From Anaerolineaceae bacterium UBA5311 (GTDB taxonomy: Bacteria > Chloroflexota > Anaerolineae > Anaerolineales > Anaerolineaceae): a DNA stretch of 5,609 nucleotides. The DNA lies in the NCBI GenBank assembly GCA_002411175.1, contig DHRN01000078.1, positions 21,278-26,886 of the forward strand. The letters are read 5' to 3'. Both the position numbers and the translations under genes were made by a program. Shown piece after piece: positions 1-5,609 of this stretch; position 1 is the stretch's first letter; the number at the start of each line of letters is the position of its first letter. The notes under the pieces are model-generated. The model did no database searches, was not told the DNA's origin, and saw only the letters and a program-made list of their open reading frames with translations.

Positions 1-45
1 GGGGGGTGAGAGAATTGGCACTACCCATATCATTAATCCATTCAC

Positions 46-537
46 TCAATATCCCATCTTTCCATGCAGCGATTCATCATTCTCAATGTATTCCTGCACT
101 TTGATGACACGGTAATTATCTTTATCATCCCGAATATACACCATCTCGATGCCGGCATTAATGATCAGCCTTTTACACATTGAACATGGACCGGAACTCT
201 GTACGTAATTATTGTTTTCTTTCAAGTCAATACCAGACAAATAAATCGCAGAACCAATCATTCGCTCGCGGGCAGCGCTGATAATCGCGTTTGCTTCAGC
301 ATGAACGCTTCGGCAAAGCTCATAACGTTCTCCCCGCGGCACATTCAACTGCTCGCGGATGCAAAAACCCAGGTCGATACAGTTAGCCCTGCCTCTCGGC
401 GCGCCGTTATAGCCGGTTGAAACGACTTCGTCGTTCTTGACGATCACAGCCCCATACTGCTTGCGCAAGCAGGTAGCCCGTTGGCTGACAACCTCAGCAA
501 GGTCAAGATAATAATTGATTTTGTCTCGTCTGATCAC
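46..537 (-). CDS. Deoxycytidylate (dCMP) deaminase, ComEB-type
   Basis: A zinc-dependent cytosolic deaminase that converts dCMP to dUMP, the precursor for thymidylate synthesis. Seen in the sequence (163-residue numbering): an N-terminal helix and TCLRKQYGAVIV strand (about 22-33), the substrate-loop motif STGYNGAPRG (about 40-49), the catalytic zinc motif HAEANAI (H79, proton-shuttle E81) and the second zinc motif PCSMC (C118 and C121). The length is normal for bacterial dCMP deaminases. The reading frame is open to an earlier GTG at 579, but that codon has no ribosome binding site. The GTG at 537-535 has AAGAGG five bases upstream and gives the usual short N-terminus, so I chose it. The gene lies 79 nt downstream of the SagB-type gene on the same strand. 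A cytidine or riboflavin-pathway deaminase is unlikely because the GYNGAPRG and HAEANAI pair is typical of the dCMP family. Confidence 0.93.
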   Translation of the reverse strand: MIRRDKINYYLDLAEVVSQRATCLRKQYGAVIVKNDEVVSTGYNGAPRGRANCIDLGFCIREQLNVPRGERYELCRSVHAEANAIISAARERMIGSAIYLSGIDLKENNNYVQSSGPCSMCKRLIINAGIEMVYIRDDKDNYRVIKVQEYIENDESLHGKMGY

Positions 538-542
538 AGGCA

Positions 543-548
543 CCTCTT
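543..548 (-). promoter_or_regulatory. Ribosome binding site that decides the dCMP deaminase start
   Basis: AAGAGG on the minus strand, five bases before the GTG at 537-535. The alternative in-frame GTG at 579-577 is preceded only by a T-rich stretch without any purine-rich site. Confidence 0.55.
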
Positions 549-567
549 CGGGCAATCTTGTACCAAA

Positions 568-573
568 ATTGTA
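568..573 (-). promoter_or_regulatory. Possible -10 box upstream of the dCMP deaminase gene
   Basis: TACAAT on the minus strand lies 30 bases before the chosen GTG start and matches five of six bases of the sigma-70 -10 consensus. No good -35 box is seen 16-18 bases further upstream, so this is a weak call. If it is used, transcription would start near 560 and the earlier GTG at 579 could not be the start. Confidence 0.2.
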
Positions 574-616
574 ACCCACAGATCTGATAAAAAAACAGCA
601 ATCATGTTATTCACGC

Positions 617-1444
617 TCAAAGTCCTTCATCTTCGACAAACTGGTAGAAGGATTTTTCTTGCTTTTTATCATCAGCAGAAATCGTCCCGACCGGGCAGGT
701 ATAGAGCGTAAATTCCTCTTCACCGTCCAAACCGAAAATATGATCACAGAATTCCATGTCAAAAGCAGCCACGGCACAGGCACCCAAGCCCAGCGCGGAA
801 CAAGCCAGGTAAAGATTTTGAGCCATGTGACCGGCATCGATCAAAACCACGCGGTGCGCCCAGATACCATAGCGCCATTCAGCCCGGTAGGGAACAAAAC
901 TCCAGTAGAAGATAACGCCTGCTTTTGCTGCCCAGCTCTGCCCAAACAGCGAGTCCGAGATAGCTGCCGGCAGGTCTTCCACCGGCTGCAGAAATTCAAG
1001 CTCATGCCCCAGCGGCAGGTAGTGATAGGCTCCTGGCGGCAAACCTTCAACATCCTGTACCAACAAATAGGTTTCAAACGCGTGCCGGGCGCCTCCCGAA
1101 GGCACCGTTCGCAGCGTGGCGTATGACTTTCCGCGGATGTCTTTGATTCCTTGCGTTGCCCAGAGCATAAACGATAGCTGCAAAAGGCTTATTGGCAATT
1201 GGGTATAAACTCGTGAACTCTTTCGTTCGGTGACAATTTCGATAAAATCGTCTTTCATCCAGAGATTCTCAAAATTTCCCGGCAGCGCAAAAGCCCGCTC
1301 CGTCATCGGCGCCTTTACCAGGGGTGGCTGTGGCAGATTAAGCCGCTGGTCGGATTCAAAATCGTCATACGGCGTGCTGGCGAAACTTTTCAGAAAATCT
1401 CGTCCTTCTTCGATCAATTTCTTCTGTATTTCCGGGTCAAGCAT
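617..1444 (-). CDS. SagB-type nitroreductase-family FMN dehydrogenase
   Basis: A 275-residue flavoprotein of the nitroreductase fold, SagB/ThcOx branch. Characterised relatives oxidise azoline rings in thiazole/oxazole-modified peptides, but most stand-alone homologues have no known substrate. Visible motifs: the FMN-binding ERKSSRVY (about 73-80), a short LLQLSFMLWATQGI helix (about 87-100), the signature RTVPSGGARH (112-121), GAYHYLP (138-144), DAGHMAQNLYLA (203-214) and GLGACAVAAFD (219-229), ending with LDGEEEFTLYTCPVG (239-253). No signal peptide or membrane segment is seen, so it is probably cytosolic. The ATG start is supported by AGGAG with a five-base spacer (TCGCC). It is the first gene of a possible two-gene unit with dCMP deaminase. 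No YcaO cyclodehydratase or precursor peptide gene is in the window, so a role in peptide modification is only a possibility. The family is sure; the substrate is unknown. Confidence 0.88.
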   Translation of the reverse strand: MLDPEIQKKLIEEGRDFLKSFASTPYDDFESDQRLNLPQPPLVKAPMTERAFALPGNFENLWMKDDFIEIVTERKSSRVYTQLPISLLQLSFMLWATQGIKDIRGKSYATLRTVPSGGARHAFETYLLVQDVEGLPPGAYHYLPLGHELEFLQPVEDLPAAISDSLFGQSWAAKAGVIFYWSFVPYRAEWRYGIWAHRVVLIDAGHMAQNLYLACSALGLGACAVAAFDMEFCDHIFGLDGEEEFTLYTCPVGTISADDKKQEKSFYQFVEDEGL

Positions 1445-1474
1445 GGCGACTCCTAAAATTTGCTGGTTTGGTTT

Positions 1475-1503
1475 ATTATAGACCCAATGGCAGTCGGATT
1501 CAT
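1475..1503 (-). promoter_or_regulatory. Sigma-70-type promoter of the SagB-type gene
   Basis: Minus strand: a perfect TATAAT at 1480-1475 with ATGAAT (three of six matches to TTGACA) 17 bases upstream at 1503-1498. Transcription would begin near 1468, giving a leader of roughly 25 bases that contains the AGGAG ribosome site. The -10 box is strong and the -35 box weak. Confidence 0.5.
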
Positions 1504-1711
1504 AATAAATTGAGAAAGCAGCATCTCAGAGGTCGCTCAAACAACTATGAGTTATGGAAGCAGACCTAATTATTAATCAAGGCAGACAATTCGTCCAAGG
1601 AGGGCTATAGCCTCGATGAGAAGGCATAACGACTTTGTCACATTTGACCTCCTGACGGCGTTAACATCTATGTAGCTACAAATCGCAATTTGAACCTGAA
1701 AAGGAAAGCCA

Positions 1712-2283
1712 ATGGATGATACAGACACCCTCAATAGATTTTTTTACAACAGTCCGTCTAAAAACGGAAAGGCAGGTCTGGCGGATGTGACCAACTTTTT
1801 TGAGCTTTATCGCAAAAATGTGACAAATATTTACTACTATCTCTACAGCCGCGTCCGAATCTTGTTTACGCCAAGCGAAACGTGTACGAACGTTCATTTC
1901 CGGAAAAAGAGTCTTTCGTGGAAATTGAATTTGATGGCAACAAGGTGCAAGCCTCCGACGAACCCATTGAAATTAACCAGGAAATTCAGCTCGGTTCGGT
2001 TATCTTCAAGTTGGCAACCATCGAAAAGAATCAGTTTGGGGGTTACAGCTTTCATTTCGATGGCACTGAAGGAAACATTGTCCAGTGCCTTGTAGATTTG
2101 GTCGGATATCCAACGAACATGAGTGGTGGTGGTAGCTTTAGCTTGAAGGATGACCCTTTCCATTTTTATCAGGCAAAGATGTACTCAGAAATACCTACAG
2201 GGATGCTGACCGTTCGCGCGTCACAACCGGCAGTCCTGGGTGATCTGATCACTTTTGTTGGTTCCTGGTCACCTGGAAAATAG
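1712..2283 (+). pseudogene. Fused relic: ECF sigma factor start joined out of frame to the end of another gene
   Basis: Two reading frames make up this locus. The first starts at ATG 1712 after AAGGAA with a five-base spacer. For about 48 codons (to near 1855) it reads like an ECF sigma-70 region 2.1: a polar N-terminus, then FFELYRKNVTNIYYYLYSRV. After that it loses all sigma character, and regions 2.2 to 4 are absent. In the next frame, open from 1804 and protein-like from about 1858, a beta-rich polar domain follows (VEIEFDGNKVQAS, FGGYSFHFDGTEGN, MLTVRASQPAVLGDLITFVG) and ends at the TAG at 2281-2283. A GTG at 1882 could start it, but it has no ribosome site. The simplest reading is a deletion that removed most of the sigma gene and the front of a downstream gene, perhaps its extracytoplasmic partner. 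I do not recognise the tail family with confidence. A single frameshift in an unusual intact gene of about 190 residues is the alternative. Confidence 0.55.
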
Positions 2284-2308
2284 ACGAAAGCAGTAAATCA
2301 AAATAAGA

Positions 2309-2334
2309 AAAAGCGTTGGTAACCCAACGCTTTT
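2309..2334. terminator. Bidirectional intrinsic terminator between convergent genes
   Basis: A perfect 11-bp stem (AAAAGCGTTGG and CCAACGCTTTT) with a TAAC tetraloop. A run of A precedes the GC core and a run of T follows, so it can work in both directions. It lies 25 nt after the plus-strand relic and about 90 nt after the pmbA stop codon. On the minus strand the T-tract is longer, with further T-rich sequence, so it is probably the main terminator of the tldD-pmbA operon. Confidence 0.85.
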
Positions 2335-2421
2335 CTCTATCTGCCAGTAATCAATCTCAATTGGTGCCCATTAGCCTGGATTGCAGATGATTATCTGTAC
2401 ATCGGACTCCACCAAAAATGA

Positions 2422-3744
2422 CTATTTTCCCGAGATGGTCACGTTCTTAACCCTGACCCAGGGCAAAAGCCAATAGCCCGAGTTTTCGCGCTCCTGGCTG
2501 ACCGCTGCGATATCGCGCAGCATGTCTGCCAGATTGCCAGCGATCATCACTTCGCTCAGGGGCTTGGTGACTTTGCCGTTTTCGATCAGGAAGCTGTTTT
2601 TGGCAACGCCGCTCAGATCGCCCGCAGGGCTGGGCTCACCACCCGAGAATCGCCCCAGCAGGATGCCCTTCTCAACGCCTCCAATCAGTTCCTCCAAAGG
2701 CGTTTCACCACTGTCAAACACAAAAGTGCCGCCGCTATTCGCCGAACGTTGCAAACCGGTCCTGGCAGCGCCATACCGGCTCAGGCTAAAGTTTTTAAGC
2801 ACGCCGCCCTCGATCAGGGGCATATTTTCAGCGACATACCCATCACCGCTCAGCTGGCTTGCTCCTGGCAGGTTTGGGTGTTCAGCCGCCAGTGAGAAGT
2901 TGACCAGCGGGCTGGCAATCTGCTCGCCGAGCTTGTCTTTCCAGGGGCTCGTGCCGGAGATCAGCGCGCTGTCCTGCAAGTAGATGTCGCCGATGTACCA
3001 CAAAAAATTCTCCAGGCAGCCGGGCATGATCACCAAATCACCCACAAAACTGCCCTCAAATTGATCGGTCACGATTTGCCGCTCTGTGTCATCCAAAATT
3101 CGCCTGACTCGTTCAGATTCAGTCACCCGTTCGGACGGATCTTCATAGACCGTGGCAAAGTAGTTGAAGGAAGAAGTCAAATCGCCGTCTTTCGCCATGA
3201 ACATATTGGTCAGCTGATACAGCCCAACCTCTTCCGAGAGGCGCACACCGTTACTGTTGGCATAAAGCCGCTCGCTGTAATCATGCTCAACGCCAATCGT
3301 GTCAAAACTGATCTTCGGAAAATCCTTTTTCGTGTCTTCCAGCAAGCCAGTCAATTGCTTGTACATCTGCTCCAGGTCCGGTTTCTCTTCACCGCTGCTG
3401 AAGCTCAGATTTTCCTGCAGTTCAGCGATTCCCTCTGCCTCATCAGCTGCCGCCGACTGGGCAGCCTGCCATGCCTCCGCGACTGCCTGCTTGATGTCTG
3501 CCGGGTTAAAACTATTCAGGCTAACTGTTCCTTTACGCTTATCTTTAAGCAGCTTGATGCTGACCTTATCTGAAAACACCGTGCGCACCATGCTGATCTT
3601 GCCAAGTTCATAATAAAGCTCGGTCAATACATTGTGGCTCACCCAGGTTTCTCCTTCATCAGCGCCAACCGCTTTGATTTCTTCCAAAACGAGTTCGGCT
3701 GCCTCCAAAATTGCCTGGTTTTTAATTGCAAAATCCTTTTTCAT
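2422..3744 (-). CDS. pmbA: PmbA/TldE, non-catalytic partner subunit of the TldD/TldE protease
   Basis: A 440-residue cytosolic protein of the TldD/PmbA (U62) family. In the studied enterobacterial system, TldE forms a heterodimer with TldD that digests unfolded or leader peptides, for example in microcin B17 maturation and CcdA turnover. Seen here: the N-terminal beta domain (about 50-80, with KVSIKLLKDKRKGTVSLNSF), the family block SSFNYFATVYEDPSERV (191-207), GDLVIMPGCLENFL (235-248), GGVLKNFSLSRYGAARTG (313-330), a GETPLEELIGGVEKGILL stretch (346-363) and the C-terminal SEVMIAGNLADMLRDIAAV (397-415). It lacks HEXXXH, as expected for the E subunit. The frame is open 26 codons further upstream, but the ATG at 3744 has GGGAGG with a six-base spacer, and those upstream codons overlap tldD. 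The start overlaps the tldD stop as ATGA, so the two are probably translationally coupled. The length is close to that of E. coli PmbA. Confidence 0.94.
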   Translation of the reverse strand: MKKDFAIKNQAILEAAELVLEEIKAVGADEGETWVSHNVLTELYYELGKISMVRTVFSDKVSIKLLKDKRKGTVSLNSFNPADIKQAVAEAWQAAQSAAADEAEGIAELQENLSFSSGEEKPDLEQMYKQLTGLLEDTKKDFPKISFDTIGVEHDYSERLYANSNGVRLSEEVGLYQLTNMFMAKDGDLTSSFNYFATVYEDPSERVTESERVRRILDDTERQIVTDQFEGSFVGDLVIMPGCLENFLWYIGDIYLQDSALISGTSPWKDKLGEQIASPLVNFSLAAEHPNLPGASQLSGDGYVAENMPLIEGGVLKNFSLSRYGAARTGLQRSANSGGTFVFDSGETPLEELIGGVEKGILLGRFSGGEPSPAGDLSGVAKNSFLIENGKVTKPLSEVMIAGNLADMLRDIAAVSQERENSGYWLLPWVRVKNVTISGK

Positions 3745-5138
3745 GCCCGACCTCCCACGTTGATCTTTACCTTGATTGCAGGTCCGCCCATCCCTACCGG
3801 AATCATTTGCTTCTTTCCGCACATGCCCGAGTTGGTCCAGGTGACTGTATCGCTAACCATATCTGCTGATTTCAAAATCTCAAAAGCCACGCCTGAGACG
3901 GTGGTGTCTTTGATCGCCCGACCAAGCTTGCCATTCTTTATTTCAAAACCAAGCGGCACACCAAACATAAATTCACCGGTCGAATCTGCCTGCCCGTTGT
4001 TCATATCGGTCATCAGGTAGCCGTCTTCGACCGACGCGATCATATCTTCCAGTTTGTCAGTTCCGGGCAAAATGCAGGTGTTGCGCATACGGATCAGCGG
4101 TTCGTCCGAGAAATCATAAGCCCGCGCGTTGCCATGGGCTTCGTGCCCAAACTTGCGCGCCGATTCTTTGTTGTGCATGTAGCCGGTCAGGATGCCGTTT
4201 TCGATTAACATCTGGTCCTGCGCCGGCGTGCCTTCGTCATCGACAAAAACAGGCACCGGAGCCAGCTCGCCGAAAGCGGTGTGGGCAATATCGACCAGGC
4301 TAACCTTCTCGCTGGCGACGCGCTTGCCAAACATTGGTCCGCCAACCGAGCCGGTCTGCACAAAGTCGGCTTCGACGGTGTGCCCGACCGCTTCGTGTGC
4401 CAGGATGCCAGCCAGGTCCGAATCGAGAATCACGGTCTGGATGCCGGGTTTAGCGTAAATACCTTCTGCCTTTTGCATCAGCAATTCGTGTTGTTTTTCA
4501 AGTTTGTCAAAGTATTCTTCAGCAGTCTTGAAATTATCCATAAAGCTGCCATAACCGCCCAAAACTTTATAGAGCTCAACTGGCTGCCCGTCTTTATCCT
4601 GGGCGGTCATGAAAATGTAGACATTAGAGCGGGGGACAAACGAGTGCGAAACCACGCCGTCGCTGGTGTAAAGCAGTTTTTCCATATCAAGCACGCGCGC
4701 GAACACCCGTCGGCTGAGCAGCCGGGGGAAGCGCTCGGCGATGTAGCTGTCCAGTTCGTCCACGATACCCAGCAGATAGCTTTGTTCAACCTCGATGTCG
4801 TGCTCGAGCCCATCCTTGCGGGTAAAAGGCTGAACAGGAGAAAAATCGGGCTCCCCACGTCTGACGTGGTCGTCAAGAAAAGCCGCGTTTTGGCTGGCGG
4901 CATTCACAACCTGGGAAATCGCGTCCAGATCTTCGCCGTAGCCGGTCGCAGAAGCAAAACCATAGGCTCCACCCCTGACAACCCGTGCGGAAATGCCCTT
5001 GCTCACCCCGCTGGAATTGGAAACCAGGCTTCCATTGAGCATTGACACAGCGCGATTGCGGTTTTGCTGCGCGCGCAGTTCGGTATACCCAGTGAAACCA
5101 TATTTTTTTACAAAATCGTGCAAGTGATCCTGAAGCAT
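3741..5138 (-). CDS. tldD: TldD, zinc metalloprotease subunit of TldD/TldE
   Basis: The 465-residue catalytic subunit of the TldD/TldE heterodimer, acting in the cytosol on flexible peptides. The metal-binding motif HEAVGH lies at 248-253 (H248, E249, H253), and the conserved C-terminal cysteine thought to complete the site is in NSGMCGK (C440). Other family blocks are RVVRGGAYGFAS (52-63), a DDEGTPAQDQMLIENGILTGYM region (300-321), ARKFGHEAHGNARAYDFSDEP (327-347), RNTCILPGT (352-360) and TGEFMFGVPLGFEIKNGK (387-404). The length matches the family. The frame is open for at least 145 further codons upstream, but the ATG at 5138 has GGAGG with a five-base spacer and gives the normal TldD N-terminus. 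It is the first gene of the tldD-pmbA operon and overlaps pmbA by four bases. No convincing promoter is seen upstream; TATTAT at 5170-5165 is a possible -10 box without a well-spaced -35 box. Confidence 0.95.
   Translation of the reverse strand: MLQDHLHDFVKKYGFTGYTELRAQQNRNRAVSMLNGSLVSNSSGVSKGISARVVRGGAYGFASATGYGEDLDAISQVVNAASQNAAFLDDHVRRGEPDFSPVQPFTRKDGLEHDIEVEQSYLLGIVDELDSYIAERFPRLLSRRVFARVLDMEKLLYTSDGVVSHSFVPRSNVYIFMTAQDKDGQPVELYKVLGGYGSFMDNFKTAEEYFDKLEKQHELLMQKAEGIYAKPGIQTVILDSDLAGILAHEAVGHTVEADFVQTGSVGGPMFGKRVASEKVSLVDIAHTAFGELAPVPVFVDDEGTPAQDQMLIENGILTGYMHNKESARKFGHEAHGNARAYDFSDEPLIRMRNTCILPGTDKLEDMIASVEDGYLMTDMNNGQADSTGEFMFGVPLGFEIKNGKLGRAIKDTTVSGVAFEILKSADMVSDTVTWTNSGMCGKKQMIPVGMGGPAIKVKINVGGRA
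3751..3756 (-). promoter_or_regulatory. Ribosome binding site that decides the pmbA start
   Basis: GGGAGG on the minus strand, six bases before the ATG at 3744-3742, inside the last codons of tldD. It favours this ATG over the start 26 codons upstream. Confidence 0.75.
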
Positions 5139-5143
5139 AAAAA

Positions 5144-5148
5144 CCTCC
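5144..5148 (-). promoter_or_regulatory. Ribosome binding site that decides the tldD start
   Basis: GGAGG on the minus strand with a TTTTT spacer to the ATG at 5138-5136. The earlier in-frame ATGs, at 5207 and 5573, lack such a site. Confidence 0.8.
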
Positions 5149-5335
5149 ATTTTTGAGTGGATTAATAATAACACGCCCGCTCCAGCAACAAGCAAAATTG
5201 CCGACATGACCGCATATTCGTTGTGCCAGCAACACTCAATATGGAAATTTCTGTCTATTTCGTGGTGTAGGGAACGGTTGCCACGCCGTCCCGCGAACAG
5301 CCGTAGGGCGAGACGTCTGTACCGGCGAAGTTGGT

Positions 5336-5385
5336 ATTGGAGGTGCCTGATATTTACATTGGCGCGGTCGTGGTGCACCTCCAAT
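5336..5385. repeat. Palindrome 1: 11-bp arms, 28-nt spacer
   Basis: ATTGGAGGTGC at 5336-5346 and its exact reverse complement GCACCTCCAAT at 5375-5385. The 28-base centre (5347-5374) has no strong internal pairing. It has the same arm and spacer lengths as the palindrome starting 84 bases downstream. Confidence 0.8.
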
Positions 5386-5419
5386 CCGCCGTTGTCAGTG
5401 TGATCGTTGATATCGGTGG

Positions 5420-5469
5420 ATTGAAAACACACAATGTGCGAGTAGAGAAAAGTACGAGGTGTTTTCAAT
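5420..5469. repeat. Palindrome 2: 11-bp arms, 28-nt spacer
   Basis: ATTGAAAACAC at 5420-5430 and its exact reverse complement GTGTTTTCAAT at 5459-5469. The arms share the outer ATTG/CAAT with palindrome 1 but otherwise differ, and the spacer differs in sequence while keeping the same 28-base length. Confidence 0.8.
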
Positions 5470-5486
5470 ATCGCCCGACGAAAAGT

Positions 5487-5550
5487 TGGCTTCGCCGGAA
5501 CGGGACAAGCCGCGTTCCCTATGAATGATGGCTTCGCCGGAACGGGACAA
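5487..5550. repeat. Direct repeat of 22 bp, two copies, 42-nt period
   Basis: The 22 bases at 5487-5508 recur exactly at 5529-5550; each copy begins TGGCTTCGCCGG and ends ACGGGACAA. The 20 bases between the copies include the CGTTCCCTA that pairs with the left-hand block at 5268-5276. Each copy contains a small GGC-TTC-GCC hairpin. Confidence 0.85.
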
Positions 5551-5573
5551 TCACTTCGTAAAGAATAATTCAT

Positions 5574-5588
5574 AAGGGTCTTACCCTT
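5574..5588. repeat. Small perfect hairpin near the right edge
   Basis: AAGGGT and ACCCTT form a six-bp stem with a CTT loop. No T-tract follows on either strand, so I do not call it a terminator. Confidence 0.4.
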
Positions 5589-5609
5589 CCGATTGACAAG
5601 ATCCTTCGC

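Larger units (their letters stand above)
5268..5521. repeat. Inverted end-like sequences bounding about 250 bp
   Basis: TAGGGAACG at 5268-5276 is matched in inverted orientation by CGTTCCCTA at 5513-5521. Further inside, CCGGCGAAG at 5322-5330 is matched by CTTCGCCGG at 5490-5498. The order of the two blocks is mirrored, so the two sides look like diverged copies of one sequence facing each other, the left one with an extra 20-30 bases between blocks. This resembles the ends of a small non-autonomous element, but no target-site duplication is clear. Confidence 0.4.
5139..5609. other. Gene-free, repeat-rich region upstream of tldD
   Basis: The 471 bases to the window edge hold no gene I can support. 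Open frames exist on both strands, but their translations have no family character, no ribosome site and are crossed by palindromes and direct repeats. The first 70 bases next to tldD must carry its leader. From about 5268 onward the DNA is a mosaic of inverted and direct repeats, listed separately. The right edge (from about 5570) has a small hairpin and a GATCCTTCGC stretch of the kind often found in dispersed intergenic repeats of environmental bacteria. That comparison is from memory. Confidence 0.6.

Noticed and set aside
659..1126. A 155-codon plus-strand open frame antisense to the SagB-type gene.
   Set aside because: The opposite strand carries clear nitroreductase motifs throughout, and no ribosome site supports the antisense frame.
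1882..2283. A separate intact gene of 133 codons starting at GTG 1882.
   Set aside because: No ribosome site precedes the GTG, and protein-like sequence seems to extend upstream of it, so it is better read as the tail of a broken gene.
2383..2400. CAGAT-GATT-ATCTG hairpin between the terminator and the pmbA stop.
   Set aside because: A five-bp, AT-rich stem without a T-tract is too weak to call next to the strong terminator at 2309-2334.
4281..5045. A 254-codon plus-strand open frame antisense to tldD.
   Set aside because: It lies wholly opposite a strongly conserved gene and its translation shows no family motif; it is a shadow frame.
5418..5430. GGATTGAAAACAC resembles the 3' end of many CRISPR repeats.
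   Set aside because: There is only one such match, with no regularly spaced copies; the bases are better explained as the arm of a palindrome.
5336..5469. Palindromes as integron attC sites.
   Set aside because: The arms lack the conserved GTTRRRY/RYYYAAC core, have no separate L and R boxes with an unpaired base, and there are no cassette genes or integrase.
5331..5528. Plus-strand frame with a beta-like, valine-rich translation in the right-edge region.
   Set aside because: It spans two palindromes and a direct repeat, has no recognisable family and no convincing start signal.

Overview
The window holds four intact genes, all on the minus strand, one broken gene relic on the plus strand, and about 470 bp of repeat-rich non-coding DNA at the right edge. 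Base composition is near 50% GC and somewhat richer in the tld genes. The start sites carry clear Shine-Dalgarno sequences, so this is an ordinary bacterial chromosome. The protein style (stand-alone SagB-type nitroreductase, ComEB-type dCMP deaminase, paired TldD/PmbA, ECF sigma remnant) would fit an uncultured Chloroflexota (Anaerolineae-like) bacterium. That placement is an inference with low confidence.

Left part (1-1503). A SagB-type FMN nitroreductase gene is followed on the same strand by a deoxycytidylate deaminase gene. A perfect TATAAT box lies just upstream of the first gene, so the two may be co-transcribed. The 79-nt gap between them leaves room for a second promoter.

Middle (1504-2421). 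A divergent plus-strand locus starts with a good ribosome binding site and 48 codons that look like region 2 of an ECF sigma factor. It then runs out of frame into the C-terminal end of an unrelated beta-rich protein. I read it as the scar of a deletion that fused the start of a sigma gene to the end of a neighbouring gene. A perfect 11-bp hairpin terminator follows, and it can serve both this locus and the convergent tld genes.

Right part (2422-5138). tldD and pmbA (tldE) form a tight operon with an ATGA start/stop overlap. Together they should make the TldD/TldE metalloprotease: TldD carries the HEXXXH zinc motif and PmbA is the non-catalytic partner.

Right edge (5139-5609). No credible gene. 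The stretch contains two consecutive palindromes with identical geometry (11-bp arms, 28-nt spacer), a 22-bp direct repeat with a 42-nt period, inverted end-like sequences bounding about 250 bp, and a small hairpin. It looks like a small non-autonomous repeat element or repeat island and is the least explained part of the window. A weaker point of interest is that SagB and TldD/PmbA homologues lie near each other, as both families include peptide natural-product maturation enzymes. No precursor peptide or YcaO gene is visible here.
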